Below are positions 45,160 through 55,700 of a stretch of DNA of 64,000 bases, piece after piece (position 1 is the first letter of the stretch; each line of letters starts with the position of its first letter). This DNA is from Conchocele bisecta (Eukaryota; Mollusca; Bivalvia; Lucinida; Thyasiridae). The position numbers were made by a program, and so were the translations under genes. The stretch is taken from NCBI GenBank assembly GCA_029237695.1, contig CM055265.1:39172058-39236057 (forward strand). The letters run 5' to 3'. Below the pieces are notes generated by a model. That model made no database searches and was not told the origin of the DNA. It saw only the letters and a program-made list of their open reading frames with translations.

Positions 45160-45518
45160 ATAGGAATGAATGGCCTTTTTGTGGAATTTATCGGGGTATA
45201 AACTTGGAAAAGTCGCGGGAATACTGGACGAAGGCCGGAAGGCCTCGTCCAGTATTCCCGCGACTTTTCCAAGTTTATATCCCCGATAAATTCCACAAAA
45301 AAAGCCATTCATTCCTTATAATTCCAGCATTTGAAATAAATTCATCAAGAAAATGTGTTTATTTTCCGTTTTCTTAAGAATTATTTTAACTGCGCCTCAC
45401 GGTTACGGGAAGTAGTTCGGCGTGGGAGTTTACTGGGATATAAATTTTGGACAGAGACTTGCTACGGGCCAATCAAATGTTAGGGAATTGTGTAAATATT
45501 TTTGTGCTGGAATTATAA
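45160..45518 (+). mobile_element. Fold-back GAATGGCC family, copy 5
   Basis: Complete hairpin plus arm; most regular copy in the window. Confidence 0.75.
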
Positions 45519-45534
45519 ATATATGTTTCAAGTC

Positions 45535-46210
45535 AATCTGCCAAGCCAAGCTTAGACACACACCCCTAGACACACATTGTGGTAAATCGGTGATTGAGAA
45601 AACAAACAGGAAAATGTGGCCTGTCGGCACACGAATGCCCCCGTTGGCAGATTGGAGAAACTGTGGCAAAGTTAATTAACCAAAAGTGATAAGTATTCAT
45701 AAGCACAGTTGTGAAGGTCAAATGGTGAAGGTCATACATGTATTAAGGGCAACATGACTGACATTTGTGCACAAGTATGGTTTATTGAAATATTAAAGTA
45801 ATCTTTCAAGGGATAAGAAGATATGACAGAATTGAGAAACTCCGGCAAACTTCTTAATGAATGAAAAAGTTAAAAGTTGTGAAGGTCAAAAGGTCAAAGT
45901 CATATTACGGGCAGCATGGATGTGTGGAATTGAGAAACTCTGGCGAACTTCTTAATGTGTGAAAAAGCTAAAAGTTGTGATGGTCAAAAGGTCAAGATCA
46001 TATTAAGGGCAGCATGGATGTGTGGCATTTGTCCACAAGTATGCTGTGTTGAAATATTTAAGTAATCCTTCAAGGAATATAGAAGTTATGACAGAAATGA
46101 GAAACTCCGGCTAACTTCTTAATGTGCTGGACACACGGATGGATGGACACATGGACACACAGTCCAAACACTATATGCCTATGGCTCTACCGAGACCGGG
46201 GGCATATAAC
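45535..46210 (+). repeat. Helitron-like remnant with tandem core
   Basis: atgtggcctgtcggcacacg as in the 25492 element, then two to three units (aagttgtgaaggtcaaa, gaaactccggcaaacttctt), a ggatggatggacac microsatellite and the hairpin tail cactatatgcc...gggggcata. The head CTAGA was not found. Confidence 0.55.
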
Positions 46211-46735
46211 AGATTTAACACATTAGCTTTACATGTACAAACAAGTTGAACAAAATACCTCATTGACCTTGGGTGTTCATACATTGGATGTATGCAAAGC
46301 AAAGCACCAGCCATAGACACACAATGTGGTCATATATTATTAAAATTGTTGAAGTGGTTCATACCTTATTTAGAAATTAAAGGTATTACTAACGTATGCA
46401 TATATACATGTGTACGCGGATAAAAATTCTGGCCCAACATTTTTCATTGGTTATTTATGAATAATTTTAGACTGGCAAACAAACAATAAACATAATAAGT
46501 ACATGCATTATGAATGAAACAGAAAACATATATGACAAATTATGGATTTCAACATGCAGTGTAGGATTGCCTATTGTTGATCAACTCTAAGTGTCCATGT
46601 GTGAAAAGAAGCCAGCAAAGCAGGCGTTGACGTCAACCCCTAGTGTTCACCAGTTCAAATAAAAAGTCTATGTACTTTGTTCTTCGCATACCAACGGTAC
46701 TGGTAATAACAAGTTATTTGAGTCTGCATTGCCAG

Positions 46736-47187
46736 TGGGTGGTTGGTCGGGCGAACGCGATGGTGTAAATTAACGGTGGGGTTCCTCCTTATAGGAATCA
46801 CGATTTGCCTGGTTTGGCCCTCAGGTACGTTTTTATCTTTGGCTCTTTTTGTTACCTGTGAGTTGAATTGGGTTATTGCCCATTATAAAAGTAGTAAGAT
46901 TATTTCTGATCCCACTGCTTTTGGGAGAGGGCCAAGTGATTTTGGTGTAGCGAGAACCTGGCATCAGATCAGGATCATTCTGATTTCAGGGCTGAATATA
47001 TAGTTATTTTATTGTAAATATTCAGTTTTGATTTTGGGATTTCCCAACATTTGTACATGTACTTGAATATGTACATGTATTTGTACAGGTAATATATGGG
47101 ATTAATTTAGTATTAAACCCATTGACCCGGCATTAAATGACCTTAGCTGTTGATAGGCCATTAAACCCCAATAAACAAACAAACTAC
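46736..47187 (+). repeat. SINE-like family B, copy 3
   Basis: gtgggtggttggtcgggcga to aaaccccaataaacaaacaaac, between related GCATTGCC / ACATTGCC words that may be a decayed target duplication. Confidence 0.65.
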
Positions 47188-48099
47188 ATTGCCGGCTTCT
47201 TTTCACACGTGGACATTAAGCGTTGATGTCAACCCCTAGTGTTGACCAGTTTAAACAAATCTATGGAAGTTGATGAACAATAGGCGGTTCTACAGTGCAG
47301 GATACTATTCTTTGTGAAACATCATTTACAACGGAAGAAAACACCATCTGATAAACAAAAATACAAATGAACATTTGTCCAACTTTACATGTAAAATTGA
47401 CTGCAGAAATATTCATCTGATTGGAATGTTTTCTTTATGGCACAGTTTGTTTATTTACAATATAAAAATATAAACATATAACACTGGATTAATATATAGT
47501 AACGGCACTCGTGAAATATGGACATTTCACACCACTCGATGAACATATATGTCATATTCGTGGCAAAAATATGAATATTCTATTTATTATATACTGCTCC
47601 ATCGAAATTTGCAGTTTTTTATTAGACTGTATATGGTAATTAATGTGTATTTTCAGCCTATTTGGGCTGTTTTCTTTCTAAATACAGAATATGAATATAG
47701 ATAGCGTATTTTCACCGGAAGTTGTTTATTTCATCAATGAGAACATATGACTTTTATTTACATCGTATAACTATGTATTTCATGGATAGGTATATAATAA
47801 ATTATGTTAATATAACATGCAAATCAATGTCTCAGCAATCACATTATGCCAAATAAATGACATGTGTAATGCTTCAATAAACACATATTGTCAATATATA
47901 AATATATTTCTTCAACACATTGTATTAAAATATGTTTCAACGAATAGTTAACAACTGTAGAAATATACAGGAATGCTTAGTAATGTCAAAATACATACTG
48001 TCTGAATGATAAGGCACATGTGCATGTAATACTAAAGACCATCATACAATGATGCACACGTTTGTCGTTTCTCAAAAACAAAAATTGCAAAAGACAATT
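47188..48099. other. 3' flank and untranslated region of BCL2L13
   Basis: AT-rich, no recognised repeat. It should contain the 3' UTR on the minus strand. Confidence 0.4.
47725..47758 (-). promoter_or_regulatory. Candidate polyadenylation signals of BCL2L13
   Basis: Two AATAAA hexamers on the minus strand (TTTATT on plus at 47725-47730 and 47753-47758) lie 340-375 bp after the stop in AT-rich DNA. Such hexamers are common by chance in this composition. Confidence 0.3.
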
Positions 48100-49713
48100 T
48101 CAACCTGATCTATTAGTGAATACAACCTTGAGTGCGATGCCGACAATCAACACACCCAGCGTTAGAGCCACCACCCTGATCCCCATTCTACGTATTTGCT
48201 CAAACACCTCGTCTCCCCCAGCATCACCAGCAGTATCGATAGAATCGCCTGTTTCTTGGCTTGCATTATCAGAAGTATTAATTGGATGAACTTCAGCTAA
48301 TACATTACAACCACCTTGTTCATTAACAACAGTCTCGTGGCCATTTCCTGTATGGCTTTCTTCTAGTACGTTCCCATGTTCATCCTCTGCTGTGAATTCA
48401 CCAGTGTCTACATTTGATTCATACTTTCCAAGCTCACTTACACTTGTTAATTCATTGGTTTTGCATTTACTCGCACTGTTTATTTCTTTTTTGACTGCTT
48501 CATCAGATACTCTTTTACTTTCAGTACGGAACTGATGGGCATTCACAGTGCCAGTTTCCTTAGAATCATTCACATAGTTGTATTCACTTTTTTTCTCGTC
48601 ATCCGTGTTGTTGTATTTCTCCATTATAGTTGTATTTGTATCACGGCCGTCTGACTCGGATATTGCTGTCTTGTCATCATCTGTCATCTGTGTCGCTGCC
48701 ACTGTTTCAGTTTTAGAATAACTGTGGATAATACCGCCAGCAGGTGACATGTACTGTGGAACAATTAAACCTAAATTGTTGGGATCAATGTTAATTGCAT
48801 TATTTGAAGCATTGTCAAATGTGTCTGTACTGTCAGCTGGAACTGAATTGGTAGAGTCTGACACAGCACAGTTACAATTGAGTTGCATAGCATTCTGTTC
48901 AACATTTAAATCCACACAAGTTTCACGCACTGATTGTTTTTGAGTTAATTGAGAGTTGTAACCATTGAAATCAGTTACAGTTTGGTCGGTAACATCGATG
49001 TTTGATTCTCCATTAGCTAGTCCTACAGGAATGTTATCCACATCAGTTTCACCATAGTCTGTAAGTACTGGTACACTGTCACATGCTGCCTGGAAGTCTT
49101 CATCTTTGGTGTAGACATCATCAAATACAACATTGTCCTCACCTTCAGACACACCACTTATGCTATATCGGAGTTCAGACAATGCACCCAGTTCTGAGTT
49201 TGACCCTTGAGTAACATCAAATCCAAGACTTGGTCTATGATCTACTTGAAAAATGGACAGGCTGTCTGGTGAGGGGAGACTCGCACTACTTTGGTTCGGC
49301 ATACTGTGTTCTGATATATTTTCTAATCCCATACTTGAACATTGGGCTTTGCCAAACATAACACTAATATCCAGTTTCTCATCGAGAGATAAGCTATCGC
49401 TATTAGGTGAATTGAGACTAATGCTGCTTGTGTTTGTATAACCGTGATCAGATTTATCGGACTCTGAATGTGGTCCTTCGTTAACATCAAATCCCAGACT
49501 AGGTTTACTGCATGCATCATTTGTAATGGGTGATGTAATACTGCAGTTGTCAGGATTTGGGGAGTTTTGATTATGGTCAGTGTGGGCCCCTCTGTCGACC
49601 TGAGTGACGTTCTGTCCGGTGAAATAGTCCAGCATACCTGGAGAGCAGTTGTCAGCAGACGTGGAGCTGCGAGTGTCGGATGACTGGCTGAGGTCAAAGT
49701 TCATTACAGCTCT
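48100..49713 (-). CDS. BCL2L13: BCL2L13 terminal exon F: acidic extension and tail anchor
   Basis: Acceptor ttgtttacag ends at 49714; 537 codons, then a stop at 48102-48100. The extension is acidic and Ser/Thr/Asn-rich. It contains a duplicated block beginning PSLGFDV (residues 68-74 and 158-164, counted from the first Met). Candidate LIR motifs are F-D-D-V (194-197, 49125-49114) in an acidic context and F-E-Q-I (501-504, 48204-48193) just before the anchor. A hydrophobic segment, about residues 509-529 (48180-48118), is followed by TNRSG; this is the outer-membrane tail anchor expected for BCL2L13. Human BCL2L13 uses a WxxI LIR in its extension (recalled). Confidence 0.85.
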   Translation of the reverse strand, partial: RAVMNFDLSQSSDTRSSTSADNCSPGMLDYFTGQNVTQVDRGAHTDHNQNSPNPDNCSITSPITNDACSKPSLGFDVNEGPHSESDKSDHGYTNTSSISLNSPNSDSLSLDEKLDISVMFGKAQCSSMGLENISEHSMPNQSSASLPSPDSLSIFQVDHRPSLGFDVTQGSNSELGALSELRYSISGVSEGEDNVVFDDVYTKDEDFQAACDSVPVLTDYGETDVDNIPVGLANGESNIDVTDQTVTDFNGYNSQLTQKQSVRETCVDLNVEQNAMQLNCNCAVSDSTNSVPADSTDTFDNASNNAINIDPNNLGLIVPQYMSPAGGIIHSYSKTETVAATQMTDDDKTAISESDGRDTNTTIMEKYNNTDDEKKSEYNYVNDSKETGTVNAHQFRTESKRVSDEAVKKEINSASKCKTNELTSVSELGKYESNVDTGEFTAEDEHGNVLEESHTGNGHETVVNEQGGCNVLAEVHPINTSDNASQETGDSIDTAGDAGGDEVFEQIRRMGIRVVALTLGVLIVGIALKVVFTNRSG

Positions 49714-52700
49714 CTGTAAACAAAATGATTCTGTAGACTGGCTTTACAATATTGAATACGTAGATGAATAGACAATACAGTATAACCAATGTCAAGGTGT
49801 ATGATTACATGGTTCAACAACAACAAGTACTGAAACTTCCAGAAGCCCTCCGATTCAAAGTATGTATTCTTTTATTTTGTCCTTATTATGTAACGAATTT
49901 TGAAATGTGGCGCATCAAACGCGTCTTGTTAAGCTGCATTTGGTGGTATCGGTACTTTGGCCCAAACTTCTGTTGTTTTTGCGAAGAATCAATTTCCGTG
50001 TCTATTGACACGGAAATTGTTTCTTCGCAAAAACGACATAAGTACATGTATGTGCTGCACTCCATGCAGCTCATGAAGACACATTTGCTGCGCCATATTT
50101 CATCAAAATCCGTTGCCTATTAAGGAAAATATCAAATAATACTTACTTTGGAGTGGGGACGCTTTCAACACTCAGCCATTGTTGTTGTTGTTGTAACCAC
50201 GTGATCATGCACCTTGAATGTGCTTTAATTGAGAGAATTATGTATAAATATTGACCTGGATAAAACTAGATTTGTCAGTAAGCGAGGCTTACAGAATACC
50301 CCCGTGTGGGCCCATGTGCCCATAAATATGTAAGTAAGTAGAAGTTATAACATATTTCTCTGATGTTAAGTTTTGTCAAGAGACAAAGTATTTGACCTTT
50401 ACCTTGGGATCAGCGAGGGGTTGGATGGTCGTGGATTTGGCACAGCATGGTAGTAGAGCCTTACAGGAATGCATGTGTGAAATATTAAGCATTTTAGATG
50501 AAGGAAACAGAAGTTATAACATATTTCTCTGATGTTAAGTTTCGTGACGGACGGACACATGGACGGATGCACGGACGTTCCTACAAATGGATACTTATGT
50601 GACTAACCTAACCTTTTCCTTTGTTCATCCCTATTGTTCTGTAGCCACATAAACCCATTTTTAGCCACATAAAATCACAGAACAATAGAATATTACATAA
50701 CCTATTGTTCTCCTAGCCACATATGTATCCATTTGTAAGCTCGGACAGACGGACAACCTTGACTCCAATATTATACCCCCCCCCCACAACTCGTTGCGGG
50801 GGGTATAATAATGGCCGGATGTCAGCTATCAGGATACAGATATATCAACTAGATTTGTCAGCAAGCGAGGCTTACGGAATACCCCTCGCGTGGGCCCAGG
50901 TACCCCTAAATAAGTAAAAAAAAATCCAAGTGTGTGGGCTTGTGACCTTAATTCTGGGCTTAGTGGGGGTGGCACGGACGTGAATTTGTCACAGGGTGGT
51001 AGAGGTCCATTGGAGCAATGCGTGTGTGAAATGTGAAGCAGATCCGAGCAAGAAAATAGAAGTTACTAGAAATGTAGCCTGTCGGCACACGAATACCCCC
51101 GCTGGCAGCCAAAGAAAACGAGGCATATTTGATAATAAGCCATTTACCCAAGCGTTAAGGTTTCGAACGCACCAAGTCTGTGACCTTGACCCTGGGCTTA
51201 GAGGGGGGTGGGACGAATCTGGATTTGTCACAGGGCGGTAGAGGAGCATTGGAGCAATGCGTGTGTGAAATGTGAAGCAGATCCGAGCAAGGAAACAGAA
51301 ATTACAAGCCATTTACCCCGAGCGTTAAGGTTTGAAACGCACAAAGTCTGTGACCTTGACCCTGTGCTTAGCGGGGGCAGGACAAATGCGGATTTGTCAC
51401 AGGGTGGTAGAGGACCATTGGAGCACTGTGTGTGTGAAATGTGAAGCAGATCCGAGCAAAGAAACAGAAATTATAAGTCATTTACCCGAGCGTTAAGGTT
51501 TCGAACGCACTAAGTATTTGACCTTGACCCTGGGCTTAGCGGGGGCGGGACGAATGTGGATTTGTAACAGGACGGTAGAGGAGCATTGGAGCAATGTGTG
51601 TGTGAAATGTGAAGCAGATCCGAGCAAGGACACAGACATTATAAGCCATTTACCCAAGTTTTCGAACAAACCAAGTCTGTGACCTTGACCCTGGGCTTAG
51701 CGGGGGCAGGTCGAATGTGGATTTCTCACAGGGTGGTAGAGGACCATTGGAGCAATGCGTGTGAGAAATGTGACGCAGATCCGATCAAGGACACATAAAT
51801 TACAAGCCATTTACCAAAGCGTTAAGGATTGGAACGCACCAAGTCTGTGACCTTGACCCTGGGCTTAGCGGGGGCGGGACGAATGTGGATTTGTCACAGG
51901 GCGGTAGAGGACCATTGGAGCAATGCGTGTGTGAAATGTGAAGCAGATCCGAGCAAGGAAACAGAAATTATAAGCCATTTACCCAGCGTTAAGGTTTCGA
52001 AAGCACCAAGTCTGTGACCTTGACCCTGGGCTTAGCGGGGGCGGGACGAATGTGGATTTGTCACAGGGCGGTAGAGGACCATTGGAGCAATGCGTGTGTG
52101 AAATTGAAGAAGCAGATCCGAGCAAGGAAACAGAAATTATAAGCCATTTACCCAGCATTAAGGTTTCGAAAGCACCAAGTCTGTGACCTTGACCCTGGGC
52201 TTAGCGGGGGCGGGACGAATGTGGATTTGTCACAGGGCGGTAGAGGACCATTGGAGCAATGCGTGTGAAATGTGAAGCAGATCCGACAAGGAAACGAATA
52301 TAAGAGAATAGCATCGTAGTGAGCACGAAGTCTGACTGACTGCTTAATAAGGGGCGAAACGAAATGTGATATGGGTTTCACAAGCGGGTAGAGGACCATT
52401 GGAGCAATGCGTGTGTGAAATGTGAAGCAGATCCGAGCAAGGAAACAGAAATTATAAGCATTTAAAGCAGCGTAGTAAACAGGGACCACTGTGACCTTCC
52501 GACTGGGCTTAGCGGTTGGCGACGACCTGATGGGATGTCACAGGCGGTAGAGGACCATTGGAGCAAGCGTGTGTGAAATGTGAAGCAGATCCGAGCAAGG
52601 AAACAGAAATTATAAGCCATTTACCCAGCGTTAAGGTTTCGAAAGCACCAAGTCTGTGACCTTGACCCTGGGCTTAGCGGGGGCGGGACGAATGTGGATT

Positions 52701-55700
52701 TGTCACAGGGCGGTAGAGGACCATTGGAGCAATGCGTGTGTGAAATGTGAAGCAGATCCGAGCAAGGAAACAGAAATTATAAGCCATTTACCCAGCGTTA
52801 AGGTTTCGAAAGCACAAGTCTGTGACCTTGACCCTGGGCTTAGACGGGGGCGGGACGAATGATGATGTCACCAGCTTGCCTAGAGGACCATTGGAGCAAT
52901 GCGTGTGTGAAATGTGAGCAGATCGAGCAAGAAACAGATTTATAAGAGGCCATAGGACCCAGCGTTAGGTCGAGCACCATTATCTGTGCATCCTTGACCT
53001 GGGCCCTAGCGGGGGCGGGACGAATGTGGATTTGTCACAGGGCGGTAGAGGACCATTGGAGCAATGCGTGTGTGAAATGTGAAGCAGATCCGAGCAAGGA
53101 AACAGAAATTATAAGCCATTTACCGCACGTTAAGGTTTCGAAAGCACCTAAGTCTGTGACCTTGACCCTGGGCTTAGCGGGGGCGGGACGAATGTGGATT
53201 TGTCACAGGGCGGTAGAGGACCATTGGAGCAATGCGTGTGTGAAATGTGAAGCAGATCCGAGCAAGGAAACAGAAATTATAAGGCATTTACCCAGCGTTA
53301 AGGTTTCGGGACGTACGTACGTACGTACGTACGTACGTACGTACGGACGCCGGTAACACTATATGCCCCCCTCACCATTCGGTGGCGGGGGCATAAAAAT
53401 AAACTTCGCACATCTACTCATCATGAGGAAGCTACATAACCAATTTTCAGATGTGTAGCTATTAGGGTTTAAATAAAGTTTTATGACTTACAAGCCAAAA
53501 TTGTAAAATTCTAAGTCGAATAGGGGGAGATAATCCATGACCCCAGGGTCGAATAAAAAATCGAAATAAACTGTGCGCATCTACTCATCATAAGGAAGCC
53601 ACATACCAAGTTTCAGGTGTATAGCTATTACGATTTAACACTAAATGCCCCCTCCACTATCGTGGTGGGGCATAAACGTTTGGGAAATGGACCCTGAAAC
53701 CAGGATAGATAGGCTGGAAATGATCTAAGAAAACAAGTTAGATTTTGAAAATCGGCCCACTACTTCTGAAATTAGAAAAATTTCCCGATGTTAAATCTCC
53801 ATTTACATCTGTGAAGATGTCTATGGTGATTTAACATGGGGAAATTGTCATAAGATAAACTTTTTAGTTGTCGTCGATGTAATAGCAAATAGATATACGA
53901 ACCCATCCTCCCTGCTGAATAATGAAGTCGGCCGCAACATCGGCCACAAGCTGTGAAGCATAGTTGACGACGTTGCCAAACTGTTTACGGCACTGCTGAA
54001 ACGCATGCCACGCCGCCCTCTGGCCAATAACCATCAACAGGGCAACCTGCAAGCATATGCGCCAGCTGTGTTAACCTTGTCCACCGGTAAGCTGTCCACA
54101 TAGTTGAGTGTCTCACCCACTACCAATGGGTCAAGGTTACTCGAATGACCCAGTGTGGTTAGCTATCAATGTGAGGAAGCTACTAATGAACTTTAGCGAA
54201 TATCCGACTAGCAGAACAAAAGATATGCGAAATTTGGATGTATTATGTCGTCAGATTAATTTGAAATATAATTTCAAATGGTATACATGCAAGACAAAAG
54301 TGAAGATTATAGGGTTAACTGTATTGTAATTTTCAAATTAATGGCGTATATCAGAAAATGATAGGTCGGAAAATCTGTTTAATGGCGACGCGCTAGCGGA
54401 GCCATTAAACATGTTTTCCGACCTATCATTGTCTGATATACGCCGCAAATTTCAAAATTACAATGCGGTTAACCTATTTCTAATGTACTCCTTTACTACT
54501 GGCGTAGGAAGACATATTGAAATAATTTGCGACCGTTCATCAACAATGATATACCTGTAATGTATGACCATCAGATTGCGTGATATTTATAGAGTGCATT
54601 AGAAATCTAGATAATTGCTGAACATGATTACCGGGACAGCTACATGTAGGCATTACCCTATTATATTCTCACAACTAGAACATTGTTTGTAAACAAAATG
54701 CCACGACTGGCGAGCCATCAAGAACAAAACAGCAACCAAGCATGTGTGACTTTGAGGGATGAAGCGCACATTCAACAAGGGTTCTCATGGTTGATATGCA
54801 TGTACACAGAGCTCCAGATAAGGAATTACTAATTGAGTATTGTCACTCCATCATTTCTGAAGCAATTGGGTATTTCAAAATTTTAATTGTGTAAAATAAA
54901 ATCACACTACTGTTTACACATCAACAGACAGCAATTATTGAGTAGTTTGCTTTGAAATTAAAACACGTCTTGACATTTCATTAGAATTGTCTCCTTGGAG
55001 ACAATTCTAATGAAATACCAAGATGTGTTTTCATGGAAAATAAGAAAAATATGCTACAGTAGAAGATCGATCTCTTGAACCGATCTCTGTCGAACATTGC
55101 GGAAAATTCGAACTCGTCTTGTGGTCCCGACAAATTTCCCTATATAAATCATATATTTTTCTACCTAAAACTCGAACTACGACAAAGTCGAACTCTCGAA
55201 CCGAAGTCACGGTCCCTTGGTCAGTCAATCAACGTAAAGTGCTATTGATAGCTCGTACAGCTAAGTCTGTCGCCAGCTGATCTGTTTGCCTAGCGAGGTG
55301 TGAATATCACGATTGACGATTTTTCTACCTAAAACTCGAACTACGACAAAGTCGAACTCTCGAACCAAAGTCATGATCCCTTGGTCAGTCAATCAACGTA
55401 AAGTGCTATTGATAGCCCATACAGGTAAGTCTGTCGCCAGCTGATCTGTTTGCCTAACGAGGTGTGAATATCACGATTGGCGGTCTGTTTGATTTGTTTC
55501 ACTTTTAGAAATATTCATGGACGTTTTAATATGAAGGGACATGTTCGTATTTGTATTCCTGAGTAATATAATAATATTCCGCCTTTAACATTTTTAAATG
55601 TAAAATTGTGCAATTTCGTTTAAATTTTATTTGTACAGTTTGTAGATTTAATAAACCAGTGTGCTATTTGACACATTCTTGGGTACGATGTTTCGCCCCT

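Noticed and set aside
49323..49697. Second frame in BCL2L13 exon F (124 codons)
   Set aside because: Shadow of the long open exon; the main frame has the tail anchor and matches splice phase.
53864..53902. Extension of exon E to VRISICYYIDDN and stop
   Set aside because: Splicing at TGG|GTTCGT keeps the family alignment GGW-xxVxxxL and joins the tail-anchored exon in frame; read-through would give a truncated protein.
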